Source: Paenibacillus sp. FSL K6-1330 | GTDB lineage: Bacteria > Bacillota > Bacilli > Paenibacillales > Paenibacillaceae | Direction of reading: 5' to 3' | DNA: 64,000 nucleotides | Assembly (NCBI RefSeq): GCF_037976825.1 | Contig: NZ_CP150269.1 | Coordinates: 145,001-209,000 of the forward strand | Part shown: one piece after another, positions 56,583-64,000 of the stretch | Layout of the letters: every line of letters begins with the position of its first letter | Numbering within the stretch: the first letter of the stretch is position 1 | Program-made: the position numbers and the translations under genes | The notes under the pieces: generated by a model | Database searches by the model: none | Told to the model about the DNA's origin: nothing | The model's input: the letters and a program-made list of their open reading frames with translations, nothing else

Positions 56583-56611
56583 AAAACAGGGAGCCGAGGC
56601 TTCCTGTTTTT
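56583..56611 (+). terminator. Intrinsic terminator after popT
   Basis: AAACAGGGAGCC (56584-56595) pairs with GGCTTCCTGTTT across a GA loop with one G-U pair, then Ts. Confidence 0.92.
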
Positions 56612-56839
56612 AGGTTGCACTGAGCAACTTTGCTCTGAAGGAGCGAAGGGGTGAGATGGCATATGAATGATTTATGCCTTTACTTGTTATCGCATTTATG
56701 TGACAATATTCACAAATGGTTTAACATTAAAAAAGTATTCATGAATAGGATCCGTGAGGATTCCGTTCATAAGATATGTTAAATGATAAAGCAATGCATA
56801 GATGTCGATGTTGTCTTTCCAAGTAAAGGAGCGTTATTC

Positions 56840-57034
56840 ATGAGGAATAATGGGATTTGTGTCAGCTGCGGCGGCGAGGTATACCCTGCCTCTAACAGAT
56901 GCGCTCAATGCGGAATGCTGCAGACGTCCGGTCCAACCAAGCACACATTCATGCTGCAGGTCGCTTCGATGATTGGGGCCGGCTTGCTTATTTTTGCGGT
57001 CCCGGTGATCCTGCTGCTGATGTGGAGACATTAG
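56840..57034 (+). CDS. Zinc-ribbon plus transmembrane small protein
   Basis: 64 residues. Two CxxC knuckles (CVSCGG and CAQCGM, residues about 6-9 and 22-25) form a zinc ribbon, followed by one membrane helix near 40-60. AAAGGAG is 8 nt upstream of ATG 56840; an in-frame extension to 56783 has no site. Function unknown. Confidence 0.75.
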   Translation: MRNNGICVSCGGEVYPASNRCAQCGMLQTSGPTKHTFMLQVASMIGAGLLIFAVPVILLLMWRH

Positions 57035-57167
57035 GGTAGAAGCGAATATACATTTTACAATCCCCCCACATAAAGACTGTGATCGAAGCGTTCATCAAGT
57101 GATGAAATTCGACATGGTTGGCAGGAAGGGGTTTTTGTGCTTGGAGCAGCGAAAGACCTAAATGGGC

Positions 57168-57210
57168 TTCCCCCTGGAGCTTCAACCGGCATTCCGGACA
57201 TAAGGGGGAA
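57168..57210 (+). repeat. Hairpin-forming inverted repeat
   Basis: TTCCCCCT (57168-57175) pairs with AGGGGGAA (57203-57210); the loop holds CCGGCATTCCGG. AT-rich sequence follows. Possible terminator of the zinc-ribbon gene. Confidence 0.4.
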
Positions 57211-57295
57211 TATTTTATTATACTGGTTGTGTACCGAGACCCTCATCCAGAATGATGTTAAAATACCCCTAATCAGATAAAGGGTGGGATTCGTG

Positions 57296-58291
57296 ATGAT
57301 ACATAAAATGAAGGAATTTGCTGCTGGCATTCGTTTTTCGGGAGCTGTGCTCGTAACAGATGAAAATGACAACGTCGTATGGGATGGTGCCTTCGGTTAT
57401 TCCAACCGGGCCGATCACATCCCGAATCAAACAGACACCAGGTTTGGCATTGCCTCAGGCTGTAAGCTGTTCACCGCTATTGCGGTTTGTCAGCTTATCG
57501 AACAGGGCAAGCTGTCGCTGGACAGCAAGCTAAGCGATTGTTTGGATATCCCACTGCCTAATTTTAGCCCGGAGATTACCGTTTTTCATTTGTTGAGCCA
57601 CAGCTCGGGTATTCCGGATTATTTTGATGAAGAGGTCATGGATGATTTTGAGGATCTGTGGAAAACGGTTCCCATGTATACACTCCGGAACGGAAGGGAC
57701 TTTCTACCGCTATTCCAGAGTGAACGAATGAAATTTCAGCCCGGCGAGAGATTTCATTATAACAATGCAGGCTTTGTATTACTCGGTCTGATCGTTGAAC
57801 AACATGCTGGAATACCGTTTCGCGACTATGTCCAGCAGTTTGTATTTGAGCCGTGCGGCATGCAGGATTCGGGATATTTCCCGCTGGATCGTCTGCCCGC
57901 GAATACGGCTTACGGGTATATTGATGAGGAAGACGGCACGTGGAGAACGAACCAGTATGCTATCCCGATTCAGGGTTATGCCGATGGCGGGGCGTATGTG
58001 ACGGCATCGGACATGATCAAGTTATGGAGGTCGCTTATGAACAATACGCTGCTCACCGCATCCATGACGGAGAAGCTGCTGGCTTCACATAACTTGAATT
58101 ATGGGCTTGGCGTGTGGATTACCAAGAAAAATGAGGATGTGTTTAAATACCATGTCATGGGCTATGATCCGGGTGTGAATTTTCGGTCTGCTTATTACCC
58201 GGCCACCGGTCATACCCTTGTAGTGGCTTCCAATGCCGGTGGTGGCGCTTTTGAAATGATGCAGTTTATCGAGGAAGAATGGTTGAAGTGA
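57296..58291 (+). CDS. Class C beta-lactamase-like serine hydrolase
   Basis: 331 residues. Penicillin-binding-type motifs: SGCK (nucleophile Ser-x-x-Lys) in FGIASGCKLFTAIA, YNN (tyrosine general base) in FHYNNAGFVLLG, and HVMG as the third box. No signal peptide, so probably a cytoplasmic esterase or peptidase rather than a secreted beta-lactamase. ATG 57296 follows AAAGGGTGGG; GTG 57284/57293 are alternatives. Confidence 0.87.
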   Translation: MIHKMKEFAAGIRFSGAVLVTDENDNVVWDGAFGYSNRADHIPNQTDTRFGIASGCKLFTAIAVCQLIEQGKLSLDSKLSDCLDIPLPNFSPEITVFHLLSHSSGIPDYFDEEVMDDFEDLWKTVPMYTLRNGRDFLPLFQSERMKFQPGERFHYNNAGFVLLGLIVEQHAGIPFRDYVQQFVFEPCGMQDSGYFPLDRLPANTAYGYIDEEDGTWRTNQYAIPIQGYADGGAYVTASDMIKLWRSLMNNTLLTASMTEKLLASHNLNYGLGVWITKKNEDVFKYHVMGYDPGVNFRSAYYPATGHTLVVASNAGGGAFEMMQFIEEEWLK

Positions 58292-58308
58292 TCATAATCT
58301 ACATGAAA

Positions 58309-58345
58309 CAGCCCCGGGCCTTAAATAGGCCAGGGGTTGTTGTTC
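58309..58345. terminator. Terminator between convergent genes
   Basis: CAGCCCC (58309-58315) with GGGGTTG (58333-58339), inner GGCC pairing, then TTGTTCT. Weak U-tract; shared with the converging gene at 58380. Confidence 0.6.
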
Positions 58346-58379
58346 TGTTGATCCCAAATCAAGCGGGTGCTGAGTTGAC

Positions 58380-58832
58380 TTACGATTCAGCTTTGAAGTA
58401 CCGATTCGCCGCGGGTCTGAACATAAATATCAAGGCCGCAACAACGGCGATCATATGAAGGGTACGGCTGGAGGCAAATAGTATGGAAATATTGTCTGCT
58501 TGAGCAAAGGCGTCCCTAAGGGAACCGCCTGTAATGAGCCATTTGATAGGGTCAATGATTAGGGAGAGAGTGCCAAACCCGCCTAAAAACAAAGCTAATG
58601 CGATACGCGCCCAATTCTTTCCCCGAAGCATTCTGATCATGATGTAGACAAGGACAGCGAACATCGTCGTTCGTGCGGCAACTTGAATGAGAATACCGAC
58701 AATTCCAGCACTCGTTAGGCTGGATATCGAATCGATGACAGCCAGGATCATTTCAAATACCCCTGCACCGATAGCAATTATCCATAACAGAAAGGACTGG
58801 AACACCTCAAGGGGGGCAGCATCCTTTTTCAA
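58380..58832 (-). CDS. Hypothetical four-helix membrane protein
   Basis: 150 residues with four hydrophobic segments, not recognised. Start is TTG at 58832, with AAGGA about 10 nt upstream; ATGs above are out of frame and an in-frame stop lies three codons up. It lies 59 nt after the ABC permease gene and may belong to that operon. Confidence 0.65.
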   Translation of the reverse strand: MKKDAAPLEVFQSFLLWIIAIGAGVFEMILAVIDSISSLTSAGIVGILIQVAARTTMFAVLVYIMIRMLRGKNWARIALALFLGGFGTLSLIIDPIKWLITGGSLRDAFAQADNISILFASSRTLHMIAVVAALIFMFRPAANRYFKAES

Positions 58833-58891
58833 GATCCATCATTCCTTTCGAGCTAGAGTGATCCAATAACTCGTTGTTAGGGGAAACAATA

Positions 58892-59581
58892 TTAAGCGAT
58901 GGTGCGTCTGACCGTGAACCACCAGCCTCCTGCAAGCAGAACGAGGGAGATGATCAGCGTGAGTCCGAGTCCTTGCAGCAGCGAATCGTTGAAGAGAAGG
59001 GCCAGCAAGCCATCAGCCAGCGTATGCCGGAGTGAAGGAATGGATGTAAAGATAGGGATTGCCGCAATAAATACCACCCAGACCACCCAGCCCATTACAT
59101 GACGCAGACCGGAAAACAGCAGATTCAGTAATGAAATAAGAAGCAGGTAAACACCGAATTGATAGAAGAACATGCCAACGATGCCAAATTGATTCCATCC
59201 AAAGATTTCAAGGATGTTGAAGGTATCCTCATATTGTCGTATAAATCCGTTCTCCACCTGAAGCCAGATGATATTGAGGACAGCAAAGATGGCGGACCAT
59301 ATGGAGTAAACCAGAAGCATACCAATATAATATTCTTTTCGTGTAGCTCCTAAATTCATTACCCGCCGGAACAAGCCTGCCGGGAGCACACTGCCTACAA
59401 ATATCAGGAACACGGTGAGGATGTTAGCCGCAGACACCTGCGTATTCTCCGAACTGTCTCCAAGAGACAGGCTTATGATCACATTTGCAATCAAACTAAT
59501 CGCAACGGTGCCGAGCATCACCAAGAGATAAGGTCGAAGCTGAAGAAATGAAGCCCTCATGAGTGCGGTGGTCTTATTCAA
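58892..59581 (-). CDS. ABC transporter permease subunit
   Basis: 229 residues with six hydrophobic segments, ABC-2-like. It starts at TTG 59581 with GGAGGG 7 nt upstream and overlaps the ATPase gene by 8 nt. Partner of the ATPase in a GntR-controlled system like YtrABC. Confidence 0.82.
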   Translation of the reverse strand: MNKTTALMRASFLQLRPYLLVMLGTVAISLIANVIISLSLGDSSENTQVSAANILTVFLIFVGSVLPAGLFRRVMNLGATRKEYYIGMLLVYSIWSAIFAVLNIIWLQVENGFIRQYEDTFNILEIFGWNQFGIVGMFFYQFGVYLLLISLLNLLFSGLRHVMGWVVWVVFIAAIPIFTSIPSLRHTLADGLLALLFNDSLLQGLGLTLIISLVLLAGGWWFTVRRTIA

Positions 59582-60452
59582 TGGATTGCCCTCCTTCGAT
59601 TAAATAGGAGAAAAACTTTTGCAGTGGTAAACCGTCAATAGCAATACCAAGCTTGTTGGCTTGTGAACGGTCTGCCTCATGAATGGCTCCATATATCGCG
59701 GTTAAGGAACCTTTACCGTAAGATTCTTTATATATCACGTGACGATCCTTCGTAAATTGTTCGATTTGTTCCTGGTTCCCTGTCAACAGATGAGAATTGG
59801 CGCGGATATGGTCAACATCGTCATGCAATAACATAGCGCCGGAATCCATGATATAGACTCTCTCAACGACGGTTGCGATCTCATCAATCAGATGGGTCGA
59901 GAGCAGGATGGTCCGGGGATGATTGGCATAATCCTCAACCAGAACGCGATAAAATCTCTCTCGCATGAGCACATCCAATCCCAGCACCGGTTCATCAAAT
60001 ACGGTGATCGGGGCCCGGCTAGCCAAACCGATGATGTTTCCGACCAGGGATTCCATTCCCCGTGAAAGCTGGCGGATTTTTTTGTCCGGGTTTAGCTTGA
60101 ATGTCTTTAGCAGGCTCTGGGCATAGTCCCAGTCCCAGTCCTCGTGAAAGGCCGATGCCAAGCGCAGCACTTCAATCACCTTGGCACCGCCGAAGAACAA
60201 ATTTTTCTCTCTTACGTAGCAAATTCCCTTTGGGGTTTCTCCACTCTTAAGCGTTACCCCCGAAACCTGAATACTGCCATAGTCGGGAAAAGATCCGCCG
60301 GTCATCATATTAAGCAGTGTGGTCTTTCCGGCGCCATTGCGGCCCAGCAAGCCGTAGATCGTATTCTCTTCCAGCTGGAGCTCCAGATTTCGGACCGCTT
60401 CCGTACGCCCGTAACTCTTGCTCAGGTTGGAACAGGTAAGTATTGCGTTCAT
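59574..60452 (-). CDS. ABC transporter ATP-binding protein, YtrB-like
   Basis: 292 residues. Walker A GRNGAGKTT at 37-45, signature degenerated to LSRGM, Walker B ITVFDEPVLGLD and switch His in LLSTHLIDE. ATG 60452 is chosen because AGGAG lies 9 nt upstream; ATG 60461 abuts it. Such systems respond to wall-active stress or export a small compound. Confidence 0.92.
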   Translation of the reverse strand: MNAILTCSNLSKSYGRTEAVRNLELQLEENTIYGLLGRNGAGKTTLLNMMTGGSFPDYGSIQVSGVTLKSGETPKGICYVREKNLFFGGAKVIEVLRLASAFHEDWDWDYAQSLLKTFKLNPDKKIRQLSRGMESLVGNIIGLASRAPITVFDEPVLGLDVLMRERFYRVLVEDYANHPRTILLSTHLIDEIATVVERVYIMDSGAMLLHDDVDHIRANSHLLTGNQEQIEQFTKDRHVIYKESYGKGSLTAIYGAIHEADRSQANKLGIAIDGLPLQKFFSYLIEGGQSIE

Positions 60453-60464
60453 CCTGCTCATCTC

Positions 60465-60827
60465 CTATCTCTTTTGTTTGATCATTTCAATAACATCCTC
60501 GGTGGTCAATTCAAGCTTTTCTGCCTCATCAAGCAGCTTCAATACGAGTTCGTTGTAAAACCGATCCTGTCGCTTGGTCAATATGATCTGTTTGGCATCT
60601 GCAGCAACAAACATGCCCAGCCCCCTTTTCTTGTACAAAATCCCTTCATTGACAAGTAGGGCAATGCCTTTTACAGCTGTTGCGGGATTGACCTGAAAAG
60701 TACTCGCGAACTGCGACATTGAGATAATCTGATCATCCGCTTGGTATGTCCCGTTCAATATGTCATCTTCAATCATATCTGCGATTTGCTGAAAAATCGG
60801 CTGTCCTTCGTCAAACCTGGAATTCAT
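60465..60827 (-). CDS. GntR-family regulator, YtrA subfamily
   Basis: 120 residues. N-terminal winged helix (QPIFQQIADMIEDDILNGTY, SMSQFASTFQVNPATAVKGI) and a short C-terminal helical dimer part, the YtrA type that controls its own ABC operon. First gene of the operon; a perfect dyad over its promoter is the likely operator. Ribosome site is weak (GGGTGA). Confidence 0.93.
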   Translation of the reverse strand: MNSRFDEGQPIFQQIADMIEDDILNGTYQADDQIISMSQFASTFQVNPATAVKGIALLVNEGILYKKRGLGMFVAADAKQIILTKRQDRFYNELVLKLLDEAEKLELTTEDVIEMIKQKR

Positions 60828-60842
60828 GATATCACCCTGTCG

Positions 60843-60864
60843 GTATGTTAGTCTTGTAACATAC
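60843..60864. promoter_or_regulatory. Operator of the GntR/ABC operon
   Basis: GTATGTTA (60843-60850), 6-nt spacer, TAACATAC (60857-60864): a perfect 8-bp dyad covering the predicted start and touching the -10 box. Confidence 0.75.
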
Positions 60865-60892
60865 TATAATGCCTGATGGAAGGATGTGTCAA
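60863..60892 (-). promoter_or_regulatory. Sigma-A promoter of the GntR/ABC operon
   Basis: On the minus strand TTGACA (60887-60892) is a perfect -35, spacer 18 nt, -10 TATAGT (60863-60868). Confidence 0.75.
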
Positions 60893-60894
60893 TC

Positions 60895-60928
60895 AAAAAG
60901 AAAAAAACAGACCCAAATGGGCCTGTTT
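60895..60928 (-). terminator. Terminator after the YvfU-like regulator gene
   Basis: ACAG.CCCA (60907-60915) pairs with TGGG.CTGT (60918-60926) with one mismatch; on the minus strand it is followed by seven Ts. Confidence 0.85.
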
Positions 60929-60999
60929 GTGCTGTGAAATACAAAGGACCCCGTCTCTTCAAGACGAGGGTAAGGGGTGTGATCAAGCTGCAAGGAATG

Positions 61000-61611
61000 C
61001 TATATCCAGCCCTTCTCTTCGGCCATCGAGATGGCCTCAATCCGGTTCTTGGCACTGAGCTTGCTTAAAATCTCAGACATATAGTTGCGGACAGTCCCAT
61101 AGGACAAGTGAAGCTTCGACGCAATTTCATTGGAGCTGTTGCCGTCTGCAGCCAACCGCAGCACTTCCCGTTCGCGTTCGGTCAGCGGATTGGCACCTGC
61201 ACCTGAAAGCGTACCGAATACGAGCTCAGGGGAGACCTCCCGCCGCCCATCCATTACCCGGCGGATGGCTTCTGCCAGCCGTTCACTGGGCTCGTCCTTA
61301 AGCAGGTATCCCTGAACTCCCGCCTGCACGGCCCGCTCGAAATAACCGGGTCTAGCAAAGGTCGTAAGTATGATGACTCGGCTGGCATAACCACGCAGCT
61401 TAACTTCCTCCGCTACTTCGAGACCGCTGCGCGCAGGCATTTCGATATCGAGCAGGCATACATCGGGTTGATGCAAGCCAATCAGGGATAGAGCTTCATC
61501 GCCGTCGCCGGCTTGACCAATCACATCAATATCGTCTTCAAAATCAAGCAAGGAAGCCAGAGCGCCTCGCAGCATTCGTTGATCCTCGGCGATCAGCACT
61601 TTGATGCTCAT
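61000..61611 (-). CDS. NarL/LuxR-type response regulator, YvfU/DesR-like
   Basis: 203 residues. Receiver with VLIAEDQRML and phospho-acceptor Asp in VCLLDIEMPARSGLEV; LuxR helix-turn-helix LTEREREVLRLAADGNSSNE...SYGTVRNYMSEILSKL. ATG 61611 has GGAGGA 8 nt upstream and lies within the end of the kinase gene (68-nt overlap). Likely controls the adjacent ABC exporter. Confidence 0.93.
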   Translation of the reverse strand: MSIKVLIAEDQRMLRGALASLLDFEDDIDVIGQAGDGDEALSLIGLHQPDVCLLDIEMPARSGLEVAEEVKLRGYASRVIILTTFARPGYFERAVQAGVQGYLLKDEPSERLAEAIRRVMDGRREVSPELVFGTLSGAGANPLTEREREVLRLAADGNSSNEIASKLHLSYGTVRNYMSEILSKLSAKNRIEAISMAEEKGWI

Positions 61612-62776
61612 GGGTTGTGTCCTCCTTCCGGTTCTTGATGATGATCGGAACACGAATTTCTATTATCGTGCCTTGCTGGTCGGAGCTGGCCTCTACGGTG
61701 CCCCCGATAAGGGAAAGCCGCTCCACCATGCCTTTCAGGCCATTACTGTTGGATGAAGAAGATGAATCTTCTTCTTTGCATTGAAGACCAACTCCATTGT
61801 CGGCCACCTCAAGACGCCACTCATTGTCAAGCGACTCGAGGGCAATCCGGCACTGGCTTGCCTGACTATGCTTCACCACATTGGTCACGGCTTCCCGCAA
61901 GCAGAGGCTCAGAATATTGTGGGCCAGGTCGGATATTCCCTCCAGCTTCGGGTTACCGGTGCAGATAAACCGGATATCGGCACTCTCCAGAATGATCTGG
62001 GCCTCTACCAATTCCTCGGGCAAGGTGGCGGTCCGCATATCGGACACCAGCTCACGTACTTGGCGCAGCGCGGCACGAGAGGTGTTCTGAATCTCCCGGG
62101 CTTCCAATTGGGCCTTCTCTGGATTCTTCATTGCCAGCTTCTCGACAAGCTGGCTCTTCAACGTGATGAGGGAGAGGGTATGGCCTAAGGTGTCATGAAG
62201 ATCCCTGGCGATACGCATCCGCTCTTCGCCTTTAATCAGATTGCGAATCTGCTCGTTAGCCTGCGCGAGCTCCTTCTCCAACTCCTGCCGCCGGTTCAAT
62301 GAGCGGATACCGAAGGGTGAAAATAGCATGATGAGAAAGAAAGGAATCATAAATACCAGATCCCTCCAGCCCAGCAAGCTCGCATTTTTGATTAAAGGAA
62401 CGGTCTCGATGATGCCGAACAATACGAGGGAGATCGTGAAATTACGCCGATCGGTATACCAGCCGATGAAATTGGCCGTAAAGAAGCCCATGTACATGTA
62501 GGTTGGGTGGTACCACATGCAGAGAATGAAAATGATGGACATCTGAACGCCCAGCCACGCAAAGAAACGAGGGGTTCCCGCGGCGAAGTAGAGCTGGCGG
62601 TACGTGACGAGAAACAAGGCAATAAGCGTAAAGCCGATCCCCATCTTCCATCCTTGTTCGCTCATCATGTTGATCACGGGCAGGCATATATAAATGAGCC
62701 ATAAATAGGGGAAAAGCCCCAATTGCGTTGGAAACACCTCAAACCCTGCAGATTTCGCGTCGTTCAATTTTTTCAT
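61544..62776 (-). CDS. Sensor histidine kinase, YvfT/DesK-like
   Basis: 410 residues. About five membrane helices in the first 180 residues, then a HisKA_3 domain with acceptor His in RIARDLHDTLGHTLSL and an ATPase domain (VADNGVGL). Its ATP-lid region carries a run of five Ser (DSSSSSNSN). No extracellular domain, so it probably senses the membrane or the transporter. The gene overlaps its regulator gene unusually far. Confidence 0.92.
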   Translation of the reverse strand: MKKLNDAKSAGFEVFPTQLGLFPYLWLIYICLPVINMMSEQGWKMGIGFTLIALFLVTYRQLYFAAGTPRFFAWLGVQMSIIFILCMWYHPTYMYMGFFTANFIGWYTDRRNFTISLVLFGIIETVPLIKNASLLGWRDLVFMIPFFLIMLFSPFGIRSLNRRQELEKELAQANEQIRNLIKGEERMRIARDLHDTLGHTLSLITLKSQLVEKLAMKNPEKAQLEAREIQNTSRAALRQVRELVSDMRTATLPEELVEAQIILESADIRFICTGNPKLEGISDLAHNILSLCLREAVTNVVKHSQASQCRIALESLDNEWRLEVADNGVGLQCKEEDSSSSSNSNGLKGMVERLSLIGGTVEASSDQQGTIIEIRVPIIIKNRKEDTTHEHQSADRRGSTNAARRSGFLA

Positions 62777-62796
62777 GAAGCCATCATCCTATCCCC

Positions 62797-63543
62797 TTAA
62801 TCGGCTTGTTGTTTTTTCCGAATATAGGTGGATAGTAACATAAATACTACCAAATATCCTGCCAAAACCATGAAATTATCCAAGCCCGGCGCTTCTCCGC
62901 GCACGATCGACCAGGCACCTCCGCCAAAATGGTAGGAGGGCATCCACTTGCCGATAGCTTGCATGATAGAAGGCATCGCCTCGATCGGGAACCACATCCC
63001 GCCCGTTACGGCCAGGCCTAAGTAGATGCCGTTGCTGACGCCACTTGCTGTATCGACCCGTTTCATGGAGCCAATCAGGGTGCCGATAGCCAGGAACGGG
63101 ACGGACGCGATCAGAATCCACAATCCGCTGAGCAGCCATTGTCCGAGGGTGAGGGAGACGCCGTTAATCAGGTAGCCGGCTACGAATATCACGATGATAC
63201 AGAGCAGATGCATGACTGTCTGCACAAACATTTTGCCAAAGAAATACACGCTGCCGGGAAGTGGCGTTACCCGCATATATACAGCCCAGCCCTGGACTCG
63301 CTCTTGCACGAGGCGAATGCCGAGCGACATGATGGCGGTGCCCATGACACTGAAGGATGCCATCGACATCAGATAATGCGCCTGCCATTGTCCCGTATCG
63401 GCGGCCCCCGTATTCACGACCCGGGTAAAGATGAAATAGAACAGAATCGGCATAGCGAGCGACCAGAAAATATAATACGGATTGCGCACCATCCGGAGCA
63501 GCTCCATCTTGCACTGTATAGCCAGCAGTTTCCAGGTTGTCAT
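62797..63543 (-). CDS. ABC-2 type transporter permease, YvfS-like
   Basis: 248 residues with six membrane segments and the ABC-2 pattern (PYYIFWSLAMPILFYFIF, GGMWFPIEAMPSIMQAIGKW). Located 20 nt before the kinase gene and 2 nt after the ATPase stop. Confidence 0.9.
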   Translation of the reverse strand: MTTWKLLAIQCKMELLRMVRNPYYIFWSLAMPILFYFIFTRVVNTGAADTGQWQAHYLMSMASFSVMGTAIMSLGIRLVQERVQGWAVYMRVTPLPGSVYFFGKMFVQTVMHLLCIIVIFVAGYLINGVSLTLGQWLLSGLWILIASVPFLAIGTLIGSMKRVDTASGVSNGIYLGLAVTGGMWFPIEAMPSIMQAIGKWMPSYHFGGGAWSIVRGEAPGLDNFMVLAGYLVVFMLLSTYIRKKQQAD

Positions 63544-63545
63544 GA

Positions 63546-64000
63546 TTATACGGCCTCCCCTTGATTCATCGTTAATTGCTCAAATGCTTCATCCAGGCTT
63601 CCTTGATCGATGCGGATATCACGTACGGCCAGCCCGGCCCGAAACAGAACTGCTAGTGCCGTGTCCGTATTATCCGTTACGGCGTTCAGCCGACCGTTCA
63701 GTTCATATACATCCGTTACGCCGGGGACCTCATGAAGCAGCTCCTTGACCTGCTGGTGATCCGCATCGACGATAAAGGAGAGCGACCTTCGGGTCAGCTT
63801 AGCCTTAATAGCTTCTGGCGTGCCGTCTGCAGCAACCTGACCCTGGTGGAACAGCAGAATGCGGTCAGCCATATCGTCCGCCTCTTGCAGGTAGTGGGTG
63901 GTGAACAGAATCGTCTTGCCCTGATCGGCAAGCTTGCGTACCGTCTGCCAGAATAACCGGCGTGCCGATGTATCCAGGCCGACCGTTGGTTCATCGAAGA
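63546..64000 (-). CDS. ABC transporter ATP-binding protein, YvfR-like (N-terminus outside window)
   Basis: Partial: the C-terminal 150 codons. In the minus frame from the window edge, Walker B and D-loop FDEPTVGLD and switch His in ILFTTHYLQEADDMADR are followed by the C-terminal domain. Walker A lies beyond 64000. The order ATPase-permease-kinase-regulator equals yvfRSTU of B. subtilis. Confidence 0.92.
   Translation of the reverse strand, partial: FDEPTVGLDTSARRLFWQTVRKLADQGKTILFTTHYLQEADDMADRILLFHQGQVAADGTPEAIKAKLTRRSLSFIVDADHQQVKELLHEVPGVTDVYELNGRLNAVTDNTDTALAVLFRAGLAVRDIRIDQGSLDEAFEQLTMNQGEAV

Noticed and set aside
57296..58291. Secreted resistance beta-lactamase
   Set aside because: The active-site boxes are there, but no signal peptide is visible and the family is mostly esterases or peptidases.

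Overview
The window looks like chromosomal DNA of a Paenibacillus-type, low-to-moderate-GC Gram-positive bacterium (inferred from gene content and style, no database search). Supporting signs are strong AGGAGG ribosome binding sites, GTG/TTG starts, HPr kinase and a CcpA-type catabolite system with cre-like boxes, S-layer homology domains, YesM/YesN-type regulators, a UgpC/MsmK sugar ATPase, and a core block (hprK-lgt-ppaX-yvoF, hisZGDBHA-F-IE, a TPR gene, trxB) whose content resembles the corresponding Bacillus subtilis region.

Layout. 1-2460: 3' half of a 23S rRNA gene and eight tRNA genes (Ser, Met, Val, Thr, Asp, Phe, Tyr, Lys) ending in a strong terminator. No 5S gene lies between 23S and the tRNAs. 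2.5-5.1 kb: PucR/CdaR-type regulator and the sugar-importer ATPase UgpC. 5.4-8.9 kb: hprK-lgt-ppaX-yvoF operon with a visible promoter and a start-site palindrome. 9-10.3 kb: membrane acyltransferase. 10.4-19.5 kb: histidine operon hisZ-G-D-B-H-A-F-IE plus histidinol phosphatase hisJ (no hisC), then prs, which supplies PRPP. 19.5-22.4 kb: TPR/HTH protein and trxB, followed by an unusual nested hairpin.

22.4-26.6 kb is accessory: a decayed gene end, a GNAT enzyme, an XRE-methyltransferase fusion, a DUF2642 protein, and a cluster of an APH-like kinase, a GNAT enzyme and an AAC(6')-like acetyltransferase. 26.7-42.4 kb is a polysaccharide-utilisation locus: ABC importer without its own ATPase, YesM/YesN two-component system, DUF2264 protein, GH88 unsaturated glucuronyl hydrolase, a membrane-anchored SurA-N-like protein, and a 1444-residue S-layer-anchored beta-helix protein. 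The UgpC ATPase at 3.9 kb is a plausible energiser for the importer.

42.4-49.8 kb is a tricarboxylate locus: tctC-tctB-tctA, an ACT-domain malic enzyme and a small HPr/Crh-like protein on the minus strand, with a divergent CitA/DcuS-type sensor and its regulator on the plus strand. A near-consensus cre box precedes tctC. The HPr-like protein lacks the phosphorylatable histidine but keeps the Ser46-type motif that HPr kinase (encoded at 5.6 kb) would recognise; this is the most interesting single observation.

49.9-58.3 kb holds single housekeeping and hypothetical genes (HAD phosphatase, VanZ-RDD fusion, Nudix, DUF4177, DUF3891, PopT-type DUF368 transporter, a 58-residue membrane protein, zinc-ribbon protein, serine beta-lactamase-like hydrolase). 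58.4-64 kb, all minus strand, holds a GntR/ABC operon (YtrA-like, with a clear operator) and a YvfRSTU-like ABC exporter plus two-component system whose ATPase runs off the window.
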